From positions 1-62,404 of the forward strand of contig CAXSCR010000021.1 in NCBI GenBank assembly GCA_964235605.1: a stretch of 62,404 bases of DNA. Reading direction: 5' to 3'. This DNA is from DATCRE01 sp964235605 (GTDB lineage: Bacteria; Bacteroidota; Bacteroidia; Cytophagales; Cyclobacteriaceae). The translations under genes were made by a program, and so were the position numbers. Below are positions 36,138 to 45,569 of this stretch, piece by piece (within the stretch, counting starts at the first letter, position 1; every line of letters starts with the position of its first letter). The notes beneath the pieces were generated by a model. It made no database searches. It was given only the letters and a program-made list of their open reading frames with translations, and had not been told where the DNA came from.

Positions 36138-36248
36138 TTGGCTGCCATGTACCTGGCAATTATAATTTGAAAAAAGCATGCCACCTCAGATAAAGCTTCG
36201 GGTACGCCTAGCCATAAAAATAACACATACTGTAGAGATTGGATGTAA

Positions 36249-38822
36249 TTAATTTGTGCGTTGGCCTTGCTGACGCTGTTTTTCTTGCGGCTTTTTTTGA
36301 TTAGTAGGAGCTTGCGTAGGTGCTTGCTGCTGCATTCCGCTATTCTGTCCATTGTCACCACCACCGTCTTTTAAATCATCGTTATTAATGGAACGACTAC
36401 GTTTTTTTGGCGCATCAAAACCCATCTTGCCTATTCTGTAGCTAAATGTAATTTTGAAATTCATATTATGAAGTATTGTCAAACTTTGTTGGGATAGCAC
36501 CGAGGATTCACTTACTCTTCTTATTTTGAAGGCAGGGGTAAAAAAGTTTTCCGCTCCAAAACCAATACTGCCTTTTTTATCATTAAAATCTTTTTTTAAA
36601 CCGAGACTATAAATTCCAAAACCGCCTTGCGTTCCTTGTAGTTGCACTTGCCTGCCTCTATAGAATGCAAAGAACTGTGCGCCCCATCCTTTTCCTATAT
36701 TGTAGTTACCAAACACGCGATAGCTCATAACCCAGCCTGAGTTATTAGCCTTATATTTTGGGTCTGAGGCATTATTATTCAATACAGCATAATACATGTC
36801 TGTTCCGCCATTTAATGAAAACTTATTTCCAAAATTAATATTGGCAAATATGTTAACACCATAAGCATCTTCCTGCCCAATGTTCTTATAGGTTGTAAGT
36901 ATACCACCACCACTAATCGTATCAACAACACTTTGAATGGCGTTATTTGTATTTCGCATAAAAGTTGAAACGTTCAACGAGCTTCCTTTAATGTAAGTAC
37001 TGTATCCTAACTCATAATTGTTGGTGTACTCGGGAGATAGATTTGGATTTCCCTGCGTATAGTTTAGGTTATTTGAATTTTGAACGCTAGGATTTAGAAA
37101 TTGTATTGAAGGTCTTTGGATTCTTCTGTTGTATGATGCTTTTAGCGCACTGCCACTTTTTAATTTTTTAGAAATATTAACACTGGGAACCAATATACCG
37201 TAAGACGGAATACCACTTACATCTGTACGCTCTGCATTTTCAAAATTCGCGGAGATGGTTGTGTGTTCATATCGACTACCTACTTTTAAACTGTAATTTT
37301 TTAGAAAGTTAAGTGTATAGGATAGATAGCCTGAAGTAACATTTTGCGTATAATTAAAAACGTTAGACGGGCGGATCGCAGATAATTGAAAATCAGAACT
37401 TGCACTCTGTGCCACAAGATATTTATAATCACTAGAGACTTCTCTTGAAATATTCTTTCCACCTATTTCAAACATTTGATTACTTCCGATTGGTGTTTGA
37501 TAATCTGTTTGAATAGTGATCTCTTGATTGAAGCTTTGATTAATATTTTTTTGAATGCTATCAATTGCATCAGCGTTGTTAAATACGGTATTATAATAAT
37601 TGTTGTCTTTGTTGTTACGACTATACAAAGTTAGTATGCTAAATTCTCGTTGGGGTTTTGCAAAAGTATGTGTGTAAGTCAAACTAGCATCTACGGTATT
37701 TGATAAGTCCTGAATCTCTATGCCACTTAAACTGTTTTGGACATTATTTACTAGTGTAGTTAAATTGTCTTGATAAGAAGAATTATTACGTATTCCATAT
37801 CTTACTGAAGCTGCCAGACTATTATTCTTATTAACATCATAATCCCAGCCTAAAGTATAGTGTCCAAAAATTCCATTGTTACGTGTATCTGCCTGCTGAA
37901 TAACAACAGTTCCATCGCTTTTTGATATCTGATGGTTTTCAAAGCTTCCGTTCACATTGTAATTGGTACGTCCCCACCCGCCAAGGGAAAATCCCATATT
38001 ATTTTTCCTGTAATTACCGTTTAATCCCAGGTTAGATCCCCGTAAGCCAGCGCTGCCATCTATGTTAATCGTAACACCTTGTAAATTATTTTTCTTGGTT
38101 ATAATGTTTATGATACCTCCCGATCCCTCGGCATCATATTTAGCTGATGGCGATGTAATAACCTCAACCGTTTTGATTTGATCGGCAGGTATTTGTTTCA
38201 AGGCATCTGCCACACTGCTGGCAGCAATGGTGGATGGTTTGTTGTTAATAAGTACGCGAATGTTTTGGCTGCCACGTAAGGTAACATTTCCATCTAAATC
38301 AACAGACAGCATGGGTACACGTTTTAAAACATCGGTAGCATCGCCACCACGTGTGGTCGCATCATTCTCGGCGTTATAGATTGTGCGATCAACCTTTTCT
38401 TCAATAAGGTTTTTCTGACCTTCTACAATTACCTCTTTTAGTATTTCCGAAGACGGTGTTATTAGCAGGGTGCCAAGATCTATGTCTTCATTACCATCCG
38501 GAATTTTTATGGTTATGCTTTTAGTTGTGAAACCAATGAACGTAATCATGAGCTTATAGTCACCAGCTTTAATTTTATTGATAGTAAACTTCCCTTTATC
38601 GTCGCAGATTGTACCATCAATTGGTTTTTCAGTTGCAATATCAGCCAATATCACATTAGCAAACTCAACAGGTTGTTGCGTTACTGAATCTTTTATAATA
38701 CCGGATATTTTTCCCTTGACATCCAATGCTAGAATTTTCTTAGCCAATTGAGATGGGTCTGCATATTGTGAATACGCCGTTTGGGTAATTAATATTAGAA
38801 GCAAATAGAATAGGTATTTCAT
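36249..38822 (-). CDS. TonB-dependent receptor-like outer-membrane barrel protein
   Basis: The 857-residue protein has a signal peptide (MKYLFYLLLILITQTAYS). A carboxypeptidase-regulatory-like domain follows (GKISGIIKDSVTQQPVEFANVILAD, about 38-120), then a plug domain (about 130-230, with VEVITSPSAKYDAEGSGGIINIITKK) and a long outer-membrane beta-barrel. It belongs to the OMP_b-brl_3 group and not the classical SusC group. The C-terminus ends in an unusual Gln/Asn/Pro-rich tail (about 815-857) past the last barrel strand. No SusD partner or ATPase is beside it. The ligand is unknown. Confidence 0.9.
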   Translation of the reverse strand: MKYLFYLLLILITQTAYSQYADPSQLAKKILALDVKGKISGIIKDSVTQQPVEFANVILADIATEKPIDGTICDDKGKFTINKIKAGDYKLMITFIGFTTKSITIKIPDGNEDIDLGTLLITPSSEILKEVIVEGQKNLIEEKVDRTIYNAENDATTRGGDATDVLKRVPMLSVDLDGNVTLRGSQNIRVLINNKPSTIAASSVADALKQIPADQIKTVEVITSPSAKYDAEGSGGIINIITKKNNLQGVTINIDGSAGLRGSNLGLNGNYRKNNMGFSLGGWGRTNYNVNGSFENHQISKSDGTVVIQQADTRNNGIFGHYTLGWDYDVNKNNSLAASVRYGIRNNSSYQDNLTTLVNNVQNSLSGIEIQDLSNTVDASLTYTHTFAKPQREFSILTLYSRNNKDNNYYNTVFNNADAIDSIQKNINQSFNQEITIQTDYQTPIGSNQMFEIGGKNISREVSSDYKYLVAQSASSDFQLSAIRPSNVFNYTQNVTSGYLSYTLNFLKNYSLKVGSRYEHTTISANFENAERTDVSGIPSYGILVPSVNISKKLKSGSALKASYNRRIQRPSIQFLNPSVQNSNNLNYTQGNPNLSPEYTNNYELGYSTYIKGSSLNVSTFMRNTNNAIQSVVDTISGGGILTTYKNIGQEDAYGVNIFANINFGNKFSLNGGTDMYYAVLNNNASDPKYKANNSGWVMSYRVFGNYNIGKGWGAQFFAFYRGRQVQLQGTQGGFGIYSLGLKKDFNDKKGSIGFGAENFFTPAFKIRRVSESSVLSQQSLTILHNMNFKITFSYRIGKMGFDAPKKRSRSINNDDLKDGGGDNGQNSGMQQQAPTQAPTNQKKPQEKQRQQGQRTN

Positions 38823-39046
38823 GGCTATGTTTTAAATGAAAGCATTGCTAACCAAGCGTGCTTGAAGCTTATAACTATTAACACGCAGGTTTGTTTTGTA
38901 CAGATTCAGTTATTAGGAAATTACTGTTTTAATTGATGTTTAGGTTAAGTCTGAACGTGAAAATAAACAAATTCGAGACTTTGGGAGGATGAAATTGTAT
39001 TAGCGGTAAAATTGAAGGCTACTCTGACAGATTAGCCAGGCAAAAA

Positions 39047-39072
39047 AAATACCTCAGAGAATTGAGGTATTT
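39047..39072 (-). terminator. Terminator downstream of tRNA-Val
   Basis: A 10-bp stem AAATACCTCA / TGAGGTATTT with a 6-nt loop lies 4 nt past the tRNA 3' end and is followed on the minus strand by a T run of about eight. Confidence 0.85.
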
Positions 39073-39075
39073 GTG

Positions 39076-39150
39076 TGGGAGCTGAGGGGTTCGAACCCCC
39101 GACCCTCTGCTTGTAAGGCAGATGCTCTGAACCAGCTGAGCTAAGCTCCC
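39076..39150 (-). tRNA. tRNA-Val, anticodon UAC
   Basis: Read on the minus strand, the 75-nt gene folds as a normal cloverleaf. The acceptor GGGAGCT pairs with AGCTCCC, then come D-arm AGCTCAGCTGG and anticodon stem TCTGC/GCAGA around loop CTTACAA (anticodon TAC). T-arm GGGGGTTCGAACCCC follows, and the discriminator is A. The next three bases are CAC, so CCA is not encoded and must be added enzymatically. Confidence 0.97.
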
Positions 39151-39690
39151 TAAATGAGTCCTAAAACCTGAACAATAAGATCTGCCATGTTTTGGGACTG
39201 CAAATGTATAAGAGATTTCTATTTCTGCAAAAAAAACTTTTACTGCCGACCTTAAAACTGAAAAGAATTATTGTATTTGGTTTGACTGGCTGATTTTTCT
39301 AAGTGATTTAAGAATAGAATTTAAGGAAACAAAAAAGAGAGCCGCACGCAGCTATCTTTTTAATTAAAAATATAAACCTTCTATTTTACGACGTATTTAT
39401 GTGATAGTGGCTTTTTTCAATAAAAAAACTTGATCACGTAAATCCATGTGGCCATGCATGTGTTCAATGCAACTTCTTTTCTAACGTTTTTTAAGACCTT
39501 GTTTGTTACAATATCAGCACCATTCACATTTTACATGAACAATTATGTCACCTGCAGTATTGCAGTAGGATAACGCTATGTGCATGGGTTGTAGATGGAT
39601 TCGGAAACAACTTGTTTAGTTGCAAAATCATGTGGAGTGGGTGTATCTCTGACTATTCCTCTGATGCCTCACTTAAGTTGCTTTAAAAAA
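39151..39690. other. Long intergenic region upstream of tRNA-Val
   Basis: About 540 bp between the tRNA gene and the next terminator. No convincing frame or RNA motif was found on either strand. It must contain the tRNA promoter. Base composition is as AT-rich as the rest. Confidence 0.4.
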
Positions 39691-39718
39691 TAAAGGAGAG
39701 AATTTCTTCTCTCCTTTA
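39691..39718 (-). terminator. Terminator of the 41.0-kb outer-membrane protein gene
   Basis: A 12-bp perfect stem TAAAGGAGAGAA / TTCTCTCCTTTA with loop TTTC is followed on the minus strand by six T. Confidence 0.9.
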
Positions 39719-39747
39719 CGTATAACGATTATGCCAGAAGTCTAACA

Positions 39748-41004
39748 TTAAAACAATTTACCTAAGCGATAAGTATAATTAAAATTAATAGAGTAATCAG
39801 CAAACGCCGCATCGCCTTGTACGTGAACTTTCTCTGATTCATTAGAGATCGCAGCGTTTTGAATCTTTTGACTTTCTAAATCTGCTGCACTTTGAATTCG
39901 GTTCTTAACAACGTTATAAGGCACAAGCAAGCTGAAATTATGTTTACCTATACGATAAGAAATTCCTGGCTCTACAGCAACAACGTAACCAGGACGGCGA
40001 TAGGCGACTTGGCCACCAAATACATCATATGCAGGTATTCCTTCCATTCTTCCTGCTAATGATACTGTCAATGTTTTCTCTTTTAGAAAAGAAGTCATAA
40101 CACCAGCACGTGCAAAATACTGATCGGGTGATGCGTAGATATTGTACCCTGTTAAAGTTGCAAGGGTATTACCATCTGGGTCTTTCACCACTGTTGGCTT
40201 CGACTTAAAAGTTCCGTTAGATTCTCTAGGATTAAACAAGTAATAACCGTTAACGAAACCATAGACGTTTTTAACTAGTTGTCTGAAGCCTTGTAACTCC
40301 ACAGAAAAACCAATTCCTCCATCGCCAGGCTGTATGGCTTGGTCCATCGTTACAAGCGAATCAAACGGTGTGTCGCCATGCTTAGACTTTGGATCCAGAA
40401 ACAGTCCGTTATCTTTTTCAGTATAGCTTCCATTATTCAACTTCAATCCTGCGCCAACCATTAAATTACCTTTAGCAGTTTTTGCCGGATCGAATATCCA
40501 GTAGCTGGTACTTACGCGAATATCACCAAGGCCTTGCGCATACACACTATAACGCTGCGCCTCTTTTGTATGCGGAACGTCTTGGCCGTCTATGTTTATT
40601 GTTCCTTCTGTGCTTATTTTAAGAACTTGTGAACGTTCATTATTAACATATGGTATTGAGATGTTGAATTGAATCCGATCAGTTATTGCATAAGATATGT
40701 TTAAATCTATAGCATGTGAATAAATATTCACAGCATTTCCACGCTCTTTTCCATTGGCATCAAAACCGCCTTGCGTATTTTGACGATATGGTTGCTCTTC
40801 GGTGCCTACAAAATGGCGCCATGAATGAAAGTAACGATACCCAGTACCGATTTGGAATTCTCCTTTTGGAAGATTGTATGAGTTTGTTGAACAAACATTA
40901 TTGCCTCCCATTTGACGAACGGCTACACAGCCTTGCGCAGACAATTCATTTGAGGCTAAACACAGAACAAATAAAAATATGAGTAAGTAGATGTTGAATT
41001 TCAT
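39748..41004 (-). CDS. Predicted outer-membrane beta-barrel protein, unknown function
   Basis: The start at 41004 gives a signal peptide MKFNIYLLIFLFVLCLASNELSAQ; an ATG at 41040 would put twelve extra residues in front. The rest (about 418 residues) alternates short polar and aromatic strands (FQIGTGYRYFHSWRHF, IQFNISIPYVN, YSINFNYTYRLGKLF). The C-terminal Phe is typical of outer-membrane barrels assembled by BamA. The mature N-terminus has GCVAVRQMGGNNVCS with two Cys that may form a disulfide. It resembles transporter-like barrels annotated only as hypothetical. No partner gene is adjacent. Confidence 0.75.
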   Translation of the reverse strand: MKFNIYLLIFLFVLCLASNELSAQGCVAVRQMGGNNVCSTNSYNLPKGEFQIGTGYRYFHSWRHFVGTEEQPYRQNTQGGFDANGKERGNAVNIYSHAIDLNISYAITDRIQFNISIPYVNNERSQVLKISTEGTINIDGQDVPHTKEAQRYSVYAQGLGDIRVSTSYWIFDPAKTAKGNLMVGAGLKLNNGSYTEKDNGLFLDPKSKHGDTPFDSLVTMDQAIQPGDGGIGFSVELQGFRQLVKNVYGFVNGYYLFNPRESNGTFKSKPTVVKDPDGNTLATLTGYNIYASPDQYFARAGVMTSFLKEKTLTVSLAGRMEGIPAYDVFGGQVAYRRPGYVVAVEPGISYRIGKHNFSLLVPYNVVKNRIQSAADLESQKIQNAAISNESEKVHVQGDAAFADYSINFNYTYRLGKLF

Positions 41005-41101
41005 AAAAAAAATATTTAATAGATAGAGATAATTGCACATGCTGTAATAGCATAATCTGGCTACACGAAATATTCGTTAGCCTTCACCTGGATAGTGAAA
41101 T

Positions 41102-41617
41102 TTACGAGAGTGTTTTAGGGGGCAGGTATTGAACAGATCGCACTGAAGATATCAACTGTAATGATGAATGTGAATAGGGTATGATCTCTTCCCACCCTGT
41201 GTAATGAATTATTTCTATTTGACGAAACGATTCATATTCGTTTAAAACTTTGCTTAATAATTGTTGACCTTGTTTTGATTGGGATGGAAGGTCACTTGAT
41301 ACCCTTTGGTAATCGGCAAGGGTATTGGCGAGGTGTGCTTTCTCGCTATCTTCTATACAAAGTATAAAAAGTGTATCTCGTTCCAGTTTTTGTTTTATGC
41401 CTTTATAGAATTTGCCGTCTTGTTCAAAATTACCGTTGATATTTTCATAGACACCCTCATTTAAAGAGTAAGGGAGTGCAAGTGGAATTTTAATCGTAAG
41501 GCTTTCTTTTTGATCATATTGTTCAGCCTCTAAACGACTCCAAGTTTCTTTATCAGTCTGATACATGATACCCCAGAACACAAGATAATATCCTCCTAGA
41601 TTAAATAGGAATAGCAT
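41102..41617 (-). CDS. Hypothetical protein with N-terminal transmembrane segment
   Basis: No family is recognised. The 171-residue product starts MLFLFNLGGYYLVFWGIMYQ, a membrane anchor or signal, followed by a soluble part with KESLTIKIPLALPYSLNEGVYENINGNFEQDGKFYKG. The reading frame stays open upstream of this ATG for sixteen codons. It would read LKKLISIALLM from a CTG at 41647, looking like a better positively charged signal start, so the true start may be a non-ATG codon. The gene lies between hom and the outer-membrane protein gene on the same strand, but its function is not indicated by either. Confidence 0.6.
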   Translation of the reverse strand: MLFLFNLGGYYLVFWGIMYQTDKETWSRLEAEQYDQKESLTIKIPLALPYSLNEGVYENINGNFEQDGKFYKGIKQKLERDTLFILCIEDSEKAHLANTLADYQRVSSDLPSQSKQGQQLLSKVLNEYESFRQIEIIHYTGWEEIIPYSHSSLQLISSVRSVQYLPPKTLS

Positions 41618-41733
41618 TAAAAGCGCTATGGATATCAGTTTTTTCAGGTTTAGGACTGTTTCGAGGGCCTATTTACCTAAAAAAAAAGAATTTTAAAAAC
41701 TGGAATAGAGTTAATTTTAAGAAATAGATGTTC

Positions 41734-43008
41734 TCATGCCAAAGAGTAATTAAGCTCATTTTCTACCTCTTTCTCAGGTACGAAAGTTGCGTTAGGCGCT
41801 AGTATAATCCCAACACCTTCAACCTTTGACCATTCTCTGAGTTTCTCAAGTTTTACGCGGCCTACCATGTATTGCTTTCCATTCGCAGCATAGCCTGATT
41901 GGAATTTGACAAAGTCGCTGATTGTAATAGCGGTGCCATGATCAAAACTCACAAAGGCATCGATTGACAAGTTGTTAGAGAACTTTAGATCGTGCAGCTG
42001 GTGAAGCTTTTTGTATTCATATTGATAGTCATAAGTCAACGCGGAAACATCTGAGAGTACGGCAGACCCAGTCGGATAACTGCCTGCGCCCTTGCCAACA
42101 AACAGCTGTTGTTCAGCAAATGCGCTTTGTACCTGCACTGCATTATATTCATTGCGCACGGCGTATAATGGATGCGTGGTCTCAATAAATTGGGGAGCGA
42201 CAAAAGCAAAAACACGTTTATCGGACTTAAAGGCACGGGCTATGAGCTTAATACCATAGCCGTTATCACGTGCGAACTTGAGATCAAGATCAGAAATTCG
42301 ATCAATTCCAATGTTGATTACTTCTTCGGGTTTAACAAAAACACCGAACGTATGTACAATAGCAACAACTAATTTATACTTCGCATCAAAACCTTTCACA
42401 TCTAAGCTCGGATCAGATTCTGCAAAGCCAAGTTCTTGTGCTTTTTTCAGGGAGTCTGCATAGGTTTTCTTTTCTTCAAAAACTTTTGTAAGAATATAAT
42501 TCGTCGATCCGTTAAAGATTCCTTCTATGCCTGTTAATAGATCGTTGTCATAATACTCCTCTAGGTTCCTAATAATAGGAATGCTGCCGCAAACCGAACC
42601 TTCGTATAACACAGGTTTGCCATACTTAAGTTGTAATTGATAAATCTCTTCAAGGTGTTCTGCCAACATTTTTTTATTAGCAGTTACAACTGCTTTTCCT
42701 TTTTGCAAAGCAGTTTTCACAATTTCAAAAGCTGCATCAGCATCATCGATTAACTCGATGACAACATCGATGCTCGGATCATTAAGTATCTCATCTTTAT
42801 CGAACGTGAAAAGATCTTGACTCAATGGTCTTGTCTTGTTTTTTGTCTTAACACAAATTTTCTTTATTTCAGCCTTGATGCCAGGTGTCTCATCTAATAC
42901 ATGATAAAGACCTTGTCCTACACAACCAAATCCAAATAGTCCTAACTTAAGATGCTTGTGCTTAGTGTGATTAATTGGCTGATTTAATGTTCCATTATTT
43001 TCTGACAT
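41734..43008 (-). CDS. hom: Homoserine dehydrogenase
   Basis: This enzyme reduces aspartate semialdehyde to homoserine, the branch substrate for methionine and threonine. The 424-residue monofunctional protein has the NAD(P) motif LGLFGFGCVGQG (about 22-33). The middle has VTANKKMLAEH, YEGSVCGSIPIIRNL, GIFNGSTNYILT and the catalytic lysine in SLDVKGFDAKYK. There is a C-terminal region but no recognisable ACT domain motif. It is third in metY-metX-hom, 7 bp after metX, so homoserine supply is co-expressed with its acetylation and sulfhydrylation under the leader at 45.4-45.9 kb. Confidence 0.93.
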   Translation of the reverse strand: MSENNGTLNQPINHTKHKHLKLGLFGFGCVGQGLYHVLDETPGIKAEIKKICVKTKNKTRPLSQDLFTFDKDEILNDPSIDVVIELIDDADAAFEIVKTALQKGKAVVTANKKMLAEHLEEIYQLQLKYGKPVLYEGSVCGSIPIIRNLEEYYDNDLLTGIEGIFNGSTNYILTKVFEEKKTYADSLKKAQELGFAESDPSLDVKGFDAKYKLVVAIVHTFGVFVKPEEVINIGIDRISDLDLKFARDNGYGIKLIARAFKSDKRVFAFVAPQFIETTHPLYAVRNEYNAVQVQSAFAEQQLFVGKGAGSYPTGSAVLSDVSALTYDYQYEYKKLHQLHDLKFSNNLSIDAFVSFDHGTAITISDFVKFQSGYAANGKQYMVGRVKLEKLREWSKVEGVGIILAPNATFVPEKEVENELNYSLA

Positions 43009-43015
43009 TGCTTTA

Positions 43016-44071
43016 TTATTTTCTGTGTTTCACTTCTATGCTTACAAGATCTTCAGCAAAGAAATTTTTAATATGATTGCTTAGTTGTTCAAATTCTACC
43101 AGAAAGCCATCATGTCCATAAATGGAAGTCATGATTCCAAGTCTGGCGTTTGGAATATTTTCGGCCAAAAATTTCTGTTCAGCTAATGGAAATAGAATAT
43201 CACTATCGATACCAACCACCAATGTTCTTGCCGTTATTGATTGAAGCGCCGCTTCTATACTTGTGCGTTTTCTTCCTACGTTCTGGCTATCCATCATTTT
43301 AGAAAGACGCCAGTACGTAAATGCATTAAAACGATTCGCTAATTTTTGCCCTTGATATTGCTGGTAAGTAGATGCTCTGTAATCATCTGTTTTTTCATTA
43401 TTCTTTTCAGCTTGTGATAGGCTGTAAGTTTCATAATGGCGATATGAAATCATACCAATTGCACGTGCAGCCTTTAATCCATCAGCGCCGGCACGAGCAT
43501 CTTTTTCTTTCCAAGTAACATCAGCTTCAATAGCCATTCGTTGTGCTTCATTTATAGCAATGCCCCAAGGTGAATGAAGTGCGTTGGTTGCAATAGGTAT
43601 AATGTGTTGAAAAACCTCGGGCTGCTCAATAGCCCATTCTAAAACTTGCTGACCTCCTAATGAACCACCAATAAGTGTATGAACTTTATTGATTTGTAAC
43701 GACTGGCGTAACAAGTCGAAAGCACGCACACTGTCACGATTGGTAATTGTTGGAAAGGTATGATAATAAGGTTTTCCTGTTTTTGGATTTAATGATAATG
43801 GACCTGTTGATCCATAACAACCGCCGAGTACATTAACGCAAATGATAAAGTATTTTTTGGGATCAAAGAAACGGCCTTCATTAAATAAACTTCCCCACCA
43901 ACCTGTGAAGTCAGAGTTTCCCGTCAGCGCATGACAGATCCACACTACATTACTGCGGCTCTCATTGAGACTTCCAAGGGTTGTATACTTAAGTTGAAAG
44001 CCCGATAAAGAATTACCGGATTCCAATTCAAATTCTTGCTGATAATGAAATGTGTGATCGTGTTTTTCCAT
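43016..44071 (-). CDS. metX: Homoserine O-acetyltransferase
   Basis: MetX makes O-acetylhomoserine from homoserine and acetyl-CoA. The 351-residue alpha/beta hydrolase-fold protein has WICHALTGNSD near the oxyanion site, the nucleophile elbow GGSLGGQQVLEW (Ser at about 138), an Asp in VGIDSDILFP, and the catalytic His in GHDGFLVE near the C-terminus. It is between metY and hom in one operon (33 bp after metY). The substrate choice of acetyl versus succinyl cannot be proved by eye, but the MetY partner fits acetyl. Confidence 0.93.
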   Translation of the reverse strand: MEKHDHTFHYQQEFELESGNSLSGFQLKYTTLGSLNESRSNVVWICHALTGNSDFTGWWGSLFNEGRFFDPKKYFIICVNVLGGCYGSTGPLSLNPKTGKPYYHTFPTITNRDSVRAFDLLRQSLQINKVHTLIGGSLGGQQVLEWAIEQPEVFQHIIPIATNALHSPWGIAINEAQRMAIEADVTWKEKDARAGADGLKAARAIGMISYRHYETYSLSQAEKNNEKTDDYRASTYQQYQGQKLANRFNAFTYWRLSKMMDSQNVGRKRTSIEAALQSITARTLVVGIDSDILFPLAEQKFLAENIPNARLGIMTSIYGHDGFLVEFEQLSNHIKNFFAEDLVSIEVKHRK

Positions 44072-44104
44072 AGTCTCACGCTGGTGGAGCGGGGGATTAA
44101 TTTT

Positions 44105-45427
44105 TTATGATACTAATTCACCTTCGTAAACTTTAGCGAAGGCTTGTTCGAAATCTGCTTTTATATCTTCAATGTGTTCAATGCCTACCGATAATCTTAA
44201 TAAGCTTGGCAACACGCCTGCTGCAATTTGTTCTTCATCACTTAACTGCTGATGCGTTGTTGCTGAGGGTTGTATGATTAGTGTTTTTGCATCCCCAACA
44301 TTGGCGAGATGGCTCACCAACTTAAGATTGTCAACAAGTTTGGTTGTAAATTCTTTGGAGCCCCGAACGGTAAGTGAGAGCACGGCACCAAATCCATTAC
44401 GTAAATATTTTTTTGCAAGCTTATGATACGTGCTACTCTCCAAGCCAGGGTAGTTAACACTTTCAATCAGTGAATGTTTCTCTAGCCATTGTGCCAAAGC
44501 TAAGGCGTTATCAACTGAACGTTGTACGCGTAGTGAAAGCGTTTCTAATCCTTGTAAAAACAAGAATGAATTGAAGGGACTAAGTGATGCGCCGAAGTCT
44601 CTTAAGCCCTCTACGCGTGCGCGAATGCTATAGGCGACGTTTGGTAAACCAAGTGGATTGCCTTCACCAAAAACTTCCCAGAATTTTAATCCATGATAAC
44701 CTTCGGAAGGCTCAGTGAATTGAGGGAATTTTCCATTACCCCAATTGTAATTTCCGCCATCAACAATCACTCCGCCAATTGATGTGCCATGTCCGCCAAT
44801 CCATTTGGTAGCAGAGGCAACAACAACGTTAGCGCCATGGTCAAACGGTCGGAAAAGATATCCCGCAGCACCAAACGTATTATCAACTACTAAAGGCAAA
44901 TCGTGTTTTTTTGCAAGCGCGGCGATGGCGTCAAAATCAGGTATATTGAACCCTGGATTACCAATAGTTTCGAGGTATAAAGCTTTTGTATTTTTATCAA
45001 TGAGACTTTCGAATGCTTCAGGTTTATCTCCATCGGCAAAACGAACATCAATACCTAGGCGTTTAAATGCAACTTTAAATTGATTATGTGTTCCACCATA
45101 AACAAATGATGTAGATACAAAATTATCACCTGCTTGTAATATGTTATTAAGTGCAATAAATTGAGCCGCTTGGCCTGAACCTGTAGCAACAGCAGCTACC
45201 CCACCTTCTAATGCAGCAATACGTTTTTCAAACACATCGGTAGTCGGGTTCATGATGCGGGTATAGATATTACCAAATTCTTTTAACGCGAATAGGTTAG
45301 CACCGTGCTGAGAACTTTTGAAATTAAATGATACGGTTTGATATATAGGTACTGCTCTTGAGCCTGTTGTTGGATCTGCTTCCTGGCCAGCATGTAATTG
45401 TAGGGTTTCGAAACGTAATGTTGACAT
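44105..45427 (-). CDS. metY: O-acetylhomoserine sulfhydrylase
   Basis: MetY uses pyridoxal phosphate to join O-acetylhomoserine with sulfide, forming homocysteine directly, without cysteine and cystathionine. The 440-residue protein has TRIMNPTTDVFEKRIAALEGG, the PLP lysine in SATKWIGGHG (about 207), LETIGNPGFNIPD and the C-terminal RLSVGIEHIEDIKADFEQA. Scanning the whole translation, I find no cysteine residue, unusual for a protein of this size and fitting for one made when cysteine is scarce. It is the first gene of the operon, behind a SAM-I riboswitch and a polycysteine leader ORF. Confidence 0.95.
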   Translation of the reverse strand: MSTLRFETLQLHAGQEADPTTGSRAVPIYQTVSFNFKSSQHGANLFALKEFGNIYTRIMNPTTDVFEKRIAALEGGVAAVATGSGQAAQFIALNNILQAGDNFVSTSFVYGGTHNQFKVAFKRLGIDVRFADGDKPEAFESLIDKNTKALYLETIGNPGFNIPDFDAIAALAKKHDLPLVVDNTFGAAGYLFRPFDHGANVVVASATKWIGGHGTSIGGVIVDGGNYNWGNGKFPQFTEPSEGYHGLKFWEVFGEGNPLGLPNVAYSIRARVEGLRDFGASLSPFNSFLFLQGLETLSLRVQRSVDNALALAQWLEKHSLIESVNYPGLESSTYHKLAKKYLRNGFGAVLSLTVRGSKEFTTKLVDNLKLVSHLANVGDAKTLIIQPSATTHQQLSDEEQIAAGVLPSLLRLSVGIEHIEDIKADFEQAFAKVYEGELVS

Positions 45428-45470
45428 GGCTATAGTATTTAATGTTTTATAATCTCGTTAAATTGTAGTT

Positions 45471-45496
45471 TGACCTTGCATTGACCGATTAGGTCA
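45471..45496 (-). promoter_or_regulatory. Mutually exclusive hairpins in metY leader
   Basis: On the minus strand TGACC (45496-45492) can pair with GGTCA at 45486-45482 (5-nt loop) or with the identical GGTCA at 45475-45471 (longer loop). Such alternatives suit a translation- or transcription-control switch between the leader ORF and metY. No T-run follows, so it is not a simple terminator. Confidence 0.4.
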
Positions 45497-45533
45497 GTGT
45501 TGTTTGTTTGATGTTGATCTGTCAGAAAAATGA

Positions 45534-45569
45534 TTAGCAGCAACAGCACGTATTATAACAGCAGCACAT
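45534..45569 (-). CDS. Polycysteine leader peptide upstream of metY
   Basis: An 11-codon frame reads M-CCC-YNT-CCCC and then TAA. Seven of eleven codons are Cys, and the last four directly precede the stop. It lies 131 nt past the SAM-I riboswitch and 106 nt before metY. Polycysteine leader ORFs act as cysteine-sensing attenuators in mycobacteria. In this lineage I know of no description, so the role is inferred: slow translation at Cys codons when charged tRNA-Cys is low would change downstream folding and let metY-metX-hom be expressed. An overlapping frame from 45583 starts MTTLICAAV and ends at 45494; it covers the same bases in another phase, so the true frame is not certain. Confidence 0.6.
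   Translation of the reverse strand: MCCCYNTCCCC

Noticed and set aside
36113..36364. 83-codon minus-strand frame at the end of the outer-membrane barrel gene
   Set aside because: It overlaps the barrel gene C-terminus in another frame and lacks any motif.
45427..45500. A SAM-II-like motif in TGACC...AATGCAAGGTCA just before metY
   Set aside because: The GCUAAA part and the pseudoknot partner of SAM-II are absent, and a clear SAM-I element is already present upstream.
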